Assembly (NCBI GenBank): GCA_020637595.1
Contig: JACKKE010000002.1
Coordinates: 186,001 to 250,000 of the forward strand
From: Rhodobacter sp.
Lineage (GTDB): Bacteria > Pseudomonadota > Alphaproteobacteria > Rhodobacterales > Rhodobacteraceae
Reading direction: 5' to 3'
Length of the DNA: 64,000 nt
Both the position numbers and the translations under genes were made by a program. The notes under the pieces were generated by a model. That model made no database searches. It saw only the letters and a program-made list of their open reading frames with translations, and was not told the origin of the DNA. This document shows, piece after piece, positions 51,911-59,901 of this stretch (position 1 is the stretch's first letter; each line of letters begins with the position of its first letter).

Positions 51911-52930
51911 TTACGCCCCCGGCCAGGTGTCCGACAGCCGATAGCCCCGCGGCCAGGGGTCGTGCGGGTCCAGCATCAGTTGCGATGTTCCGGTGATCCA
52001 GGCGCGGCCGCTGATTTCGGGTGTGATCACCGGCAGATCCCCCATCAGGCCGCGTTCGAGGATGGTGCCCCGGAACTCGGACCCGATCAGCGAGTGGGCG
52101 GTCAGCGTAAAGCCCGGGCCGGCCACGCCGCGTGCCGCCAGCAGGGCCAGTCGCGCCGAGACGCCGGTTCCGCAGGGCGAGCGGTCGATCTTGCCCGGGT
52201 CGATGGTGACTGCCTGCCGGCACCGATGCCCCTCGAGCAAGGGGCCGGCGAACAGGCAGAACGAGAGGTGTTTCCAGTCGGGCCGCTGCGGGTGGTGAAA
52301 GCCCAGCTGCTTGTTCGCGTTCGAGGTGATGCGCCCGCCCAGCTCTGCCAGATCGCGCGCTTCGTCGGGCGTCAGGTCGAACCCCAGCGCCTGCGCGTCC
52401 ACCACGACAAAGCTGTCGCCGCCATAGGCCGTGTCCACCGTCAGTGTGCCGATGCCCGGCACTTCGAGGGGCGCATCGAGCCGTCCGGCAAAGCTGGGAA
52501 CGTTCGTGACATGCACGCGCTGGACCCGGCCGTCCACGCACTCCGCCCGCACCCGGATCAGCCCGCCGGGCGCCTCCAGCACCAGGTCTGTCACCGGTTC
52601 AACCATCGGCAGGATGCCGGTTTCCAACAGAACCGTGGTCACGCAGATCGCATTCGACCCCGACATCGGCGGGGTGTGCATCGGCTCCATGATGATGAAG
52701 CCCATGTCCGCGCGCGGATCCTTGGGCGGCACCAGCAGGTTCGCATGCCGAAACACCCCGCCACGGGGTTCGTTCAGGATGAAATCGCGCAGGCCTCCGT
52801 CGGCATGGATCCAGCGCGCTTGCTCCCACAGGGTCTCGCCCGGGGGCGGGGCGACGCCGCCGGTGATGACATCGCCCACCTCGCCCTCGGCATGGCATCC
52901 GACGATCTGGATCAGGGCCCGGCTGCGCAT
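51911..52930 (-). CDS. Proline racemase superfamily enzyme (hydroxyproline epimerase/dehydratase type)
   Basis: A 339-residue proline-racemase-fold enzyme. The first catalytic position, Cys in proline racemase (MCGH), is Ser90 here (PMSGSNAICVTT); the second, in RSPCGTGVSARLA, is Cys253. It is therefore a Ser/Cys-type member, a group linked to trans-3-hydroxy-L-proline dehydration and 4-hydroxyproline epimerisation rather than to proline racemisation. Both active-site loops and the substrate region DTAYGGDSFVVVDA are intact. ATG 52930 starts 4 bases after the DUF2125 stop, so the genes are adjacent on one strand. No pyrroline-carboxylate reductase or transporter is in the window. Confidence 0.85.
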   Translation of the reverse strand: MRSRALIQIVGCHAEGEVGDVITGGVAPPPGETLWEQARWIHADGGLRDFILNEPRGGVFRHANLLVPPKDPRADMGFIIMEPMHTPPMSGSNAICVTTVLLETGILPMVEPVTDLVLEAPGGLIRVRAECVDGRVQRVHVTNVPSFAGRLDAPLEVPGIGTLTVDTAYGGDSFVVVDAQALGFDLTPDEARDLAELGGRITSNANKQLGFHHPQRPDWKHLSFCLFAGPLLEGHRCRQAVTIDPGKIDRSPCGTGVSARLALLAARGVAGPGFTLTAHSLIGSEFRGTILERGLMGDLPVITPEISGRAWITGTSQLMLDPHDPWPRGYRLSDTWPGA

Positions 52931-52934
52931 CGGC

Positions 52935-54419
52935 TCAGAAGGGCAGGGGGGCGCCGTTGACGGTGACAGCACCGTCCGGGCGGATTGCGACTTCGGAGCG
53001 CAGATGGTCCTCGCCCACCGGACGGCCCAGGCCGTTCATCATCATCCGCGCAAAGAACTGCTGGTCCTGCGGGATCAGCCCGGCCGCCGACAGCCCGGTC
53101 AGCAGGGCGTCGCCGCCCAGCAGGTCAAAGGTGAAATCGCCGGTGCCATTGGGGAAATCCGCGTCGACACTGGCCAGCAGCCCGCCGATGAACACGAAGG
53201 CGCCGGTGCCGGTCAGCTGTGCCGGCCCGACCCTGAGATCCAGCTGTTCAAGCCGCAGGTTCGAGACGTCGAAGGGCGGTGCGTCGCCCGCGCCGAAATC
53301 CGGGCCGAGCTGGTCGACCAGCCGCCCGTCGGCGGCGATGTCCAGTGCCAGCGACACACCCTGTCCGGCAAAGCTCTGGGCGTTGAACAGCGCCAGCGTC
53401 TCGGTGCTGGGCACCAGGTTATTCAGCGCCATCCGGTAATAGACCGGCTGGTCCTCGGCCGTGGCGACCAGCGGAAAGCCCAGCGACAGGTCGGCCCCGT
53501 CCAGCGTCAGCGCGCCCTGCATCGGCCCCATGCCGCCCTCCATCGAGCCGGCGCCGGCATGGGTTGTTGCGGCAAAGGCGCCGTCGACGGCCTCGATTCG
53601 CAACTCCGACCCGTCCGATTGCGACCGGACCAGGATTTCCTGCGGGCCATAGGCCTGCCAGCTCTCGCCGGTGGTCGCCCCGGTGCTGAGCACCAGCCGC
53701 GCCATGAAGCCCGCGTCGAACGCCCGCGCCAGCGCGCCGGGTTCGTCGGAGAGCATGTCGAGTTCGGTCCCGGCCAGCTCCAGCCGAAGCCCCTCGATCG
53801 TCGCCTCGCCCCGCTGGCGGGTGGGGGTCAGGCCGCTCGCTTGCTCGAAGGCAAAGGTGTAACCGACCTGGTCCGCGTTCAGCGACACTTCGGCCGAGCC
53901 CTCGCGTTCGGCGTGGAATGCCCCATCGAGCGCGGTCAAGGCCAGGTTCAGCGCCTCGCCGGTGGGGACTCCACGGCGGGTCGATTGCACCAGGTCGATG
54001 GCCAGCGAGGCAAAGGCCAGGTCAAAGTCGATGACGTCCTCGGTGATCTCATAGCTGACCTCGCCATCGGGATGCAGCGCAAAGATCCGCTCGGCGCCGT
54101 CGCGCAGGGTGACGGTCATCTCGGCCGACGGGATCAGCGCGATCCGGCTGCCGCCGCGCCCTTCGATGCGCAATTCGTCCATTTCGACCAGCAGCGCCTG
54201 CGGGTCGTCCTCGGGATAGATCCGCACCCCTTCGGCGACCATCGAAGTGCCGAAATCGGTCACGCCGCGCACAGCGATTGTCAGCCCCGAATCCCGGGCA
54301 AAGGACCGCAGCGCCGTCCAGGCCGCTTTGACGTCGGCATCCTGCGCCAAGGCCGGCGATCCAAGGGTGGCGACCAAGAGCACGGCGGAGAGAGTGGACC
54401 GAAAAGCGCCGTCGAACAT
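52935..54419 (-). CDS. DUF2125 family exported protein
   Basis: A 494-residue DUF2125-family protein, common in Rhodobacteraceae and other alphaproteobacteria. A signal peptide (STLSAVLLVATLGSPALAQ) is followed by a long beta-rich domain with repeated strand patterns, suggesting a lipid-transfer-like (AsmA/TamB-related) periplasmic fold; that fold is inferred. ATG 54419 is the start at the signal peptide; the frame extends upstream without it. The proline-racemase-family gene follows 4 bases after its stop. Function unknown. Confidence 0.85.
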   Translation of the reverse strand: MFDGAFRSTLSAVLLVATLGSPALAQDADVKAAWTALRSFARDSGLTIAVRGVTDFGTSMVAEGVRIYPEDDPQALLVEMDELRIEGRGGSRIALIPSAEMTVTLRDGAERIFALHPDGEVSYEITEDVIDFDLAFASLAIDLVQSTRRGVPTGEALNLALTALDGAFHAEREGSAEVSLNADQVGYTFAFEQASGLTPTRQRGEATIEGLRLELAGTELDMLSDEPGALARAFDAGFMARLVLSTGATTGESWQAYGPQEILVRSQSDGSELRIEAVDGAFAATTHAGAGSMEGGMGPMQGALTLDGADLSLGFPLVATAEDQPVYYRMALNNLVPSTETLALFNAQSFAGQGVSLALDIAADGRLVDQLGPDFGAGDAPPFDVSNLRLEQLDLRVGPAQLTGTGAFVFIGGLLASVDADFPNGTGDFTFDLLGGDALLTGLSAAGLIPQDQQFFARMMMNGLGRPVGEDHLRSEVAIRPDGAVTVNGAPLPF

Positions 54420-54559
54420 TGGATCAATCCCCCGAGAGAAAACTGCCGCGAGTCTTGGCCCTGCCCGGTGGCCGGTCAAGCAAAAAGCCCCTTGGGGGGA
54501 TGGAAAGGCGAAAATCTGCGCGTTACCAAAGGGCAGGCAGATCACGCAGGAGGAACCGC

Positions 54560-55327
54560 ATGACGACGTCGCAGGACTGGCGCCAGAGCGTCGCAGGAAA
54601 GAGCGTCCTGATCACCGGCGCAAGCCGCGGGATCGGCGCGGCAACCGCCCGGCTGTTTGCGCAGGCCGGTGCGCGGCTGGGTTTGGCCGGGCGCGACAGC
54701 GCAGAGCTGCGCGCGGTGGCCGCCGAAACCGGTGCGACGCTGATCCCCTGCGATGTCGCGGATTTCGCGCAGATGCAGGGCGCGGTGCAGGCGATGGTTG
54801 CGGCGCATGGCCGGCTGGACGTGCTGATCAACAACGCCGGCGTGATCGCGCCGATTGCCCTGATCGCCAAGGCCGACCCCGCCGAATGGGGGCGGCAGAT
54901 CGACGTCAACCTCAAGGGCGTGTTCAACGGCATGCGCGCGGCGCTGCCGGTGATGCAGGCGCAGGGCGGCGGCACGATCATCACCATCGGCTCGGGCGCG
55001 GCCTATAACGCGCTCGAAGGGTGGTCGGGGTATTGCGCCTCGAAAGCGGGAGCGATCATGCTGACCAAGGCCGCCCATCTGGAGGCCGGGCGCAGCGTGC
55101 GGGTGCTGTCGCTGTCGCCGGGGACGGTGGCGACCGACATGCAGGTGGCGATCAAGGCCTCGGGGGTGAACCCGGTCAGCCAGCTGGACTGGTCGGCGCA
55201 TGTGCCCGCCGAATGGCCGGCAACGGCGCTGCTGTGGATGTGCAGCCCGGGCTCCGACACCTATCGCGGCGGCGAGGTCTCGCTGCGCGACGAGGGCGTG
55301 CGCGCCGCATTGGGGCTGGGCGCATGA
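54560..55327 (+). CDS. Short-chain dehydrogenase/reductase
   Basis: A 255-residue classical SDR. TGASRGIGAATARLFAQAGA is the NAD(P) motif, NNAGVIAPIAL the NAG motif, and the YCASKAG stretch supplies the catalytic Tyr and Lys with Ser in TIGSGAAYNA. It probably interconverts an alcohol and a carbonyl, for example a beta-hydroxyacyl intermediate. AGGAGG precedes the ATG at 54560. It overlaps the enoyl-CoA hydratase gene by four bases (ATGA, 55324-55327); the pair suggests acyl-CoA or keto-acid chemistry. Confidence 0.9.
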   Translation: MTTSQDWRQSVAGKSVLITGASRGIGAATARLFAQAGARLGLAGRDSAELRAVAAETGATLIPCDVADFAQMQGAVQAMVAAHGRLDVLINNAGVIAPIALIAKADPAEWGRQIDVNLKGVFNGMRAALPVMQAQGGGTIITIGSGAAYNALEGWSGYCASKAGAIMLTKAAHLEAGRSVRVLSLSPGTVATDMQVAIKASGVNPVSQLDWSAHVPAEWPATALLWMCSPGSDTYRGGEVSLRDEGVRAALGLGA

Positions 55328-55950
55328 TCATCCGCCGCGACGAAGACCGGCTGACGATCCTGACGCTGAACCGGCCCGACAAGGCGAACTCGCTGACCCG
55401 GGCGATGATGGCCGATCTCCTGACGCATCTGCGCGATGCCGCGACGCACGCGCGGGCGGTGATCCTGACCGGCAACGGCAAGGTCTTCAGCGCCGGCGCC
55501 GATCTCGATGAGGCCCGCGCGGGCCTCGCCACCGACGGCATCTGGGAGGAGTTGTCCGGCACCATCGCCACCCTGCCTTGCCTGACCATCACCGCGCTGA
55601 ACGGCACGCTGGCCGGCGGGGCCTTCGGCATGGCGCTGGCCTGCGACATCCGGCTGGCGGTGCCCGGCGCCAGGTTCTTCTATCCGGTGATGAAGCTGGG
55701 TTATCTGCCGCAACCCTCGGACCCGGCGCGCATGGCCGCGCTGATCGGCCCCGGGCGGGCGCGGACGATCCTGATGGGCGGCGCACGGATCGAGGCGCCC
55801 GAGGCCTTGGCCTGGGGCCTCGTCGACCGGCTCTCGACGCCCGAGACGCTGCTCGACGATGCGCGTGCACTGGCCGCGGATGCCTGCGCCGCACCCGAGG
55901 GCCACGTCGCGCGGATGAAGGCCATGATCCCGCGCGTTTGGTCGCACTAG
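55324..55950 (+). CDS. Enoyl-CoA hydratase/isomerase family protein (short)
   Basis: A 208-residue crotonase-fold protein, about 50 residues shorter than usual. The early TLNRPDKANSLTRAMM and the oxyanion-hole motif GKVFSAGADLDEA are normal, and LNGTLAGGAFGMALACDI gives the second oxyanion contact, with KLGYLPQPSDP in place of the catalytic-Glu loop. The C-terminal trimerisation helices are reduced. It is coupled to the upstream SDR. Function is likely acyl-CoA hydration or isomerisation; loss of the C-terminal part may change oligomerisation. Confidence 0.85.
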   Translation: MIIRRDEDRLTILTLNRPDKANSLTRAMMADLLTHLRDAATHARAVILTGNGKVFSAGADLDEARAGLATDGIWEELSGTIATLPCLTITALNGTLAGGAFGMALACDIRLAVPGARFFYPVMKLGYLPQPSDPARMAALIGPGRARTILMGGARIEAPEALAWGLVDRLSTPETLLDDARALAADACAAPEGHVARMKAMIPRVWSH

Positions 55951-55983
55951 CGCAGCGCGGCGAAAGCCATTAGATAGGATGCA

Positions 55984-56337
55984 ATGACGTTCTCGCGCGC
56001 CCTTTCCCTGATCGGCCTCGTGCTGGCCCTCGCCACCGGTTCGGTGACGATGGCGATGGCGCGTCATCAGGTGCACGCGGTGCAGCAGGTGGTGATCTGC
56101 ACGGGCTATGGCCTGGTCGCCATCGCCCTCGATGAGGACGGCAACCCCACCGGTCCGGTCCTGCCCTGCCCCGACAGCGTTCCCGCGGTCACGGCGATGG
56201 CCGATGACGGCATCCCGCCGTATGTCGTCGCCCCGCAGGCCCTGATCCCGGTCCGCTATGATCCGCGCAACCTCGCCGCTCCGGCAGTTGCGCCCCTGCG
56301 CCATCGCCAGTCGCGCGCACCCCCTGTCCCGGTCTGA
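55984..56337 (+). CDS. Small exported protein, DUF2946-like
   Basis: A 117-residue protein with a signal-like N-terminus (LSLIGLVLALATGSVTMAMA). The mature part holds two Cys (VICTGYG and LPCPDS) and a Pro-rich tail. This arrangement resembles DUF2946 proteins, small copper-linked proteins found beside PCu(A)C or TonB-receptor genes. It is 43 bases upstream of the PCu(A)C gene, which supports a copper role. Assignment is by resemblance and neighbourhood. Confidence 0.6.
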   Translation: MTFSRALSLIGLVLALATGSVTMAMARHQVHAVQQVVICTGYGLVAIALDEDGNPTGPVLPCPDSVPAVTAMADDGIPPYVVAPQALIPVRYDPRNLAAPAVAPLRHRQSRAPPVPV

Positions 56338-56380
56338 TCCCTTCGCTTTCAGACCCTCTTTCAACGGACAGGATACGCTT

Positions 56381-56881
56381 ATGTTCCGCACTTTCTCGCT
56401 GGCCGCCGTCGCGGCTGTCGCCGCCATGCCCGCCCTCGCCTGCGATGGTTTCTCGGTGGATGACGCCTTTGCCCGCACCTCGACGATGATGTCGCAATCG
56501 GGCGCGGCCTTCATGGTCATGCACAACGCCGGCAGCGCCGATTGCCGCGTCGTCTCGGCCCGTTCGGACATCGCCGAGCGCACCGAGCTGCACACCCATA
56601 TCGCCGACGCCAACGGCGTGATGCGCATGGTCGAGGTCGAAGAGGGCTTTCCGGTCGCCGCCGGTGGCGAGCACGCGCTGGCGCGCGGGGGCGACCATGT
56701 CATGTTCATGGGCCTGAACCGGCCGATGGAGCAGGGCAGCACCATCCACCTGACCCTCGTGTTCGAGGATGGCTCGGAATACGCGCTGGATGTTCCCGTC
56801 GACAACGAGCGCATGCCGATGCAGGGCATGCAGCAAGGCGCGATGCAGGGCCAGGGCATGATGCACGGCCAGAACAACTGA
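56381..56881 (+). CDS. Periplasmic copper chaperone PCu(A)C
   Basis: A 166-residue PCu(A)C-family protein, which carries Cu(I) to cytochrome oxidase or SCO. A signal peptide (SLAAVAAVAAMPALA) precedes the cupredoxin-like fold. The copper-site pattern is visible as ELHTHIADANGVMRMVEVEE and, later, GDHVMFMGL, giving the H-x-M/M-H-x-M type ligands. The C-terminus is Met-rich (MPMQGMQQGAMQGQGMMHGQ), a second possible copper-binding region absent from many homologues. A terminator follows at 57019. Confidence 0.92.
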   Translation: MFRTFSLAAVAAVAAMPALACDGFSVDDAFARTSTMMSQSGAAFMVMHNAGSADCRVVSARSDIAERTELHTHIADANGVMRMVEVEEGFPVAAGGEHALARGGDHVMFMGLNRPMEQGSTIHLTLVFEDGSEYALDVPVDNERMPMQGMQQGAMQGQGMMHGQNN

Positions 56882-57018
56882 GTTTCCGCCCGCGCTGACG
56901 GTCATCGGCCGGCGCGCGGGCCGTTCCCTTGTTCCCTGCCTGTCGGCACGCACCGGAAGCGTCCCTTCCGCCGGCAGGCAACCGTTTGCGGTTGCTCCCG
57001 TTTCCGCAGGCGTAACCT

Positions 57019-57053
57019 CCCTGCCGTTCCGCGTTGGTTCGGCAGGGTTTTTT
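57019..57053 (+). terminator. Rho-independent terminator of the copper chaperone gene
   Basis: An 8-bp stem (57019-57026 with 57040-57047) and six T residues, ending at the convergent stop of the NlpC/P60 gene. The rest of 56882-57018 is gene-free, with a GC-rich palindromic stretch. Confidence 0.82.
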
Positions 57054-57870
57054 ATGCGCGCAAGCGCCGGATCACGGTGTCGCCCTTGGCGGCGATGCGG
57101 GCAATCGCCCCGGCGAGGTCTTCCTCGGCTACCGCCATGTGGGTTGCGTTCGCATGGATCAGGCGGCCCGGCTCGGCCACCATGCCCACATGCCCCTTCC
57201 AGAAGATCAGGTCGCCCGCGCGTTCCCGCCCCGGTTCGACATCCAGCCCGGCCATCGCGCATTGCACGTCGCCATCGGGCGGGCAGGGCAGCCCGCAGGC
57301 GCGCCGCGCCGCCTGCACCAGGCCCGAGCAGTCGATCCCGTCGCGGCTGTTGCCACCCCACAGATAGGGCGTGCCCATCAGCCCGCGCGCCACCGCCACC
57401 GGATCGCTCAGCGGATCGTCCAGCGCCCGCAGGTGACCCGCCGGCACCCAGCCCTGCGGAGTTACGGCAAAGGTGCCGTCGTGGCCGATCACCTGCACGC
57501 GGGCGTTCAGAGGCAGCGTGGCGACCTCGGGCTGTTTGAAATCGGCGGCGGGATAGAGGTGGGTGCCCGGCGTGCAGACGAAATGCGTGACCGGCGCATC
57601 CTCGGCCAGCCGCGTGGGATCCAGCCAGCCGCAATAGCCGTCGTCCGCGTCGAAACCAAAGGCCCAGCCATCGCGCTCCAGCAGCACGCAGACCCTTGTG
57701 CCGGCAATCAGCTGACGGTCGCGCGCCCCCCCTGGCCGGACCCAGAGATCAGCCAACGGCGCGGCGACACGGCGCCAGTCGCCCGCCGTAAACCGATGAT
57801 TGGTCAAGGTTCCGCGCAGCGAGTCATGCGCCACGCCCTCGGCCGCGCGCAGGAACCGCCGGTCGCTCAT
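57052..57870 (-). CDS. NlpC/P60-family cysteine peptidase
   Basis: A 272-residue NlpC/P60 enzyme. SH3-like domains occupy about residues 1-150, then GTPYLWGGNSRDGIDCSGLVQA has the catalytic Cys, GHVGMVAEPGRLIHANATHM the catalytic and second His. Such enzymes cleave gamma-D-Glu-diaminopimelate peptide bonds in peptidoglycan. There is no signal peptide, so the substrate is probably cytoplasmic muropeptides (recycling). Its ATG overlaps the leucyl aminopeptidase stop by four bases (57867-57870), so the two are coupled, which supports a joint role in peptide breakdown. Confidence 0.9.
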   Translation of the reverse strand: MSDRRFLRAAEGVAHDSLRGTLTNHRFTAGDWRRVAAPLADLWVRPGGARDRQLIAGTRVCVLLERDGWAFGFDADDGYCGWLDPTRLAEDAPVTHFVCTPGTHLYPAADFKQPEVATLPLNARVQVIGHDGTFAVTPQGWVPAGHLRALDDPLSDPVAVARGLMGTPYLWGGNSRDGIDCSGLVQAARRACGLPCPPDGDVQCAMAGLDVEPGRERAGDLIFWKGHVGMVAEPGRLIHANATHMAVAEEDLAGAIARIAAKGDTVIRRLRA

Positions 57871-59270
57871 TCCAGGTCCAGCAGCGCCGGCAGCGCGGCC
57901 AGCAAGGCCCGCGCCCCCTGTCCGACACCGCCCTTGGCACGGCCCGGCGCGTCCTTGGGCTGCCAGCCGTAGACGTCGAAATGCGCAAAGCGATCGGCCC
58001 GCACCACAAAGCGGCGCAGGAACAGCGCCGCAGTGATCGAACCGGCCATGCCGCCCGATGGCGCGTTGTCGAGATCGGCGATGCCGGGTTCGATCATCGC
58101 CTCGTAGGGCTCATGGAACGGCATGCGCCACAAGGGATCGGCCTCGGCCCGGGAGGCGCCGGCAAGGGCCTCGGCCAGCGGGTCGTCATCGGTGTAGAAG
58201 GGCACGACGTCAGGCCCCAGCGCCACCCGCGCGGCGCCCGTCAGGGTTGCCATGCAGATCAGCGCGTCGGGGGTTTCCTCGTCGGCCAGGGCCAGCGCAT
58301 CGGCCAGCACCAGCCGTCCCTCGGCATCGGTGTTGTTGATTTCCACCGTCAGCCCGTTGCGCGCGGTCACGATATCGCCCGGGCGCATCGCGCTGCCGGA
58401 AATCGCGTTTTCCACGGCCGGGATCAGCACCCGCAGCCGGACTTTCCAGTCCAGCGCCATGATCATCATCGCCAGACCCAGCACCGTCGCCGCGCCGCCC
58501 ATGTCCTTCTTCATCAAGCCCATCGAGGCGCCGGGCTTGATGTTCAGACCGCCGGTGTCAAAGCACACACCCTTGCCGACCAGCGTCAGGCGCGGCCCCT
58601 CATGGCCCCAGCGCAGATCCAGCAGCCGCGGGATCCGGTCGGCGGCACGGCCGACGGCATGGATCAGCGGGAAGTTTTCATGCAGCAGGTCGTCGCCATA
58701 GGTCACCGACACCTGCGCCTCGAATTCCTCGGCCAGCGCCAGCACGGTGGTTTCCAGCTCCTCGGGACCCATCTGCGAGGCGGGGGTGTTGATCAGATCC
58801 CGCGTCAGGCATTCGGCCGCGGCGATGATCTCGATCCTGCGGATGTCGATCCCCTCGGGGGCCTTGAGCATCGCCATGTCGCCGCCCGCCGTGCCCGGGC
58901 GGAACCGGTCGAACCGATACCCGGCCAGGAGCCAGCCCAGCAGCTGTTCCGGCAGCTCATGCGCATCGAAGCCGGTCGCCAGGTGATAGGTTCCCGCCGG
59001 CAGCTTGGCCCGCGCCGCGCCCAGCTGCATCCGCACCCGGCTGCGCGCGCGCGCGTCGCCCAGGCCAAAGACCGCCATCGCCAGCCCGCCGGCGGCGTCC
59101 GGCACGCTGACCATCGCCCCCGATCCGGCGCGAAAGCCGACGGCCTCGATCCAGGTCCGCACCCGTTCCGGCTGCTGTTCCAGCCAGTCGCCCAACCCCT
59201 CGGCGGTGACGCAATGCAGCGGCAGCGAGGCGCTTTCGGGCGCGGCGAAGGCAGTAAGGCTTTGACGCAT
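57867..59270 (-). CDS. Leucyl aminopeptidase family (M17) metallopeptidase
   Basis: A 467-residue M17 aminopeptidase. LTLVGKGVCFDTGGLNIKPG and KKDMGGAATVLG have metal-binding Lys and Asp residues, and the signature NTDAEGRLVLADALALA carries the catalytic Asp/Glu/Arg, all intact. These hexameric, two-metal enzymes release N-terminal residues from cytoplasmic peptides. ATG 59270 (MRQSLTAF) is used; six residues upstream are in frame. It is co-transcribed with the NlpC/P60 gene. Sometimes called PepA or PepB; I do not separate the two. Confidence 0.92.
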   Translation of the reverse strand: MRQSLTAFAAPESASLPLHCVTAEGLGDWLEQQPERVRTWIEAVGFRAGSGAMVSVPDAAGGLAMAVFGLGDARARSRVRMQLGAARAKLPAGTYHLATGFDAHELPEQLLGWLLAGYRFDRFRPGTAGGDMAMLKAPEGIDIRRIEIIAAAECLTRDLINTPASQMGPEELETTVLALAEEFEAQVSVTYGDDLLHENFPLIHAVGRAADRIPRLLDLRWGHEGPRLTLVGKGVCFDTGGLNIKPGASMGLMKKDMGGAATVLGLAMMIMALDWKVRLRVLIPAVENAISGSAMRPGDIVTARNGLTVEINNTDAEGRLVLADALALADEETPDALICMATLTGAARVALGPDVVPFYTDDDPLAEALAGASRAEADPLWRMPFHEPYEAMIEPGIADLDNAPSGGMAGSITAALFLRRFVVRADRFAHFDVYGWQPKDAPGRAKGGVGQGARALLAALPALLDLE

Positions 59271-59363
59271 GGGGACTCCGGTCGGCAACGTGCCCCATAG
59301 CTAAGCCGCAATCCCCCCGGAAAGGAAGGGGGTGCCGCCGGTTTCGCGCACTTTCGGGCCGGG

Positions 59364-59765
59364 TCAGATCGACAGGCCGGGCAGTTCCCAGACCTGCGCC
59401 AGTGACCGGTCGCCAATGCGCACCAGCCGTTCCCAGACGGCGCGATAGGCCACCATGTCGCCGCGCGTGGCGGTGATGCCCATGTCGCGCGCCACCCGCG
59501 CCAGCGAGGTCAGCCCGACCTCGGCGCTGATGCGCGAGACCTGCTGCGCGCGTGGCGCGATGGCCGCCAGATTGCCGGTCCGCACAAAGCCGTCGACCTC
59601 GGCCAAAAGGTCCGAGATCGCCTCGACGGCTTCCATCACGAATGTCTCTGCTCCGCGGTCGCCCAGACGGCGAAACAGTTCATCCAACTGCGCGGTGTCG
59701 ATCACGATCCGCTCAGCCGGACGCAAGTCGAAGATTATGGTCACACCCACACCTCGCTGCCCCAT
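59364..59765 (-). CDS. Small conserved helical protein, Hpt-like outline
   Basis: A 133-residue soluble protein. It is mostly helical with LDELFRRLGDRGAETFVMEA, ISDLLAEVDGFVRTGNLAAI, RISAEVGLTSLARVARDMGI and RAVWERLVRIGDRSLAQVWE, the four-helix pattern of a histidine phosphotransfer domain, but the phospho-accepting His (in an H-x-x-x-G type motif) is absent. Possibly a degenerate Hpt-like signalling protein; the family is not recognised. The ATG at 59765 follows AAGGGA. It stands alone between the aminopeptidase and the divergent carbonic anhydrase gene. Confidence 0.6.
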   Translation of the reverse strand: MGQRGVGVTIIFDLRPAERIVIDTAQLDELFRRLGDRGAETFVMEAVEAISDLLAEVDGFVRTGNLAAIAPRAQQVSRISAEVGLTSLARVARDMGITATRGDMVAYRAVWERLVRIGDRSLAQVWELPGLSI

Positions 59766-59901
59766 TGATAGTCCCTTGCACCCGTCCGAAAGGATCTTAG
59801 ATCCGGGCTAACAAAGTGTTTCCCCGGGTGCGGGATAACGCTCGATTTTCTTGTAAATACAGAATAGCACTGGCGCCGTCACGAATTAAGGGGAATTGCC
59901 G

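Noticed and set aside
59792..59804. GGATCT-T-AGATCC palindrome upstream of the carbonic anhydrase gene as a regulatory site
   Set aside because: A 6-bp arm palindrome is common by chance and no known regulator matches; mentioned only as a side note in the carbonic anhydrase finding.
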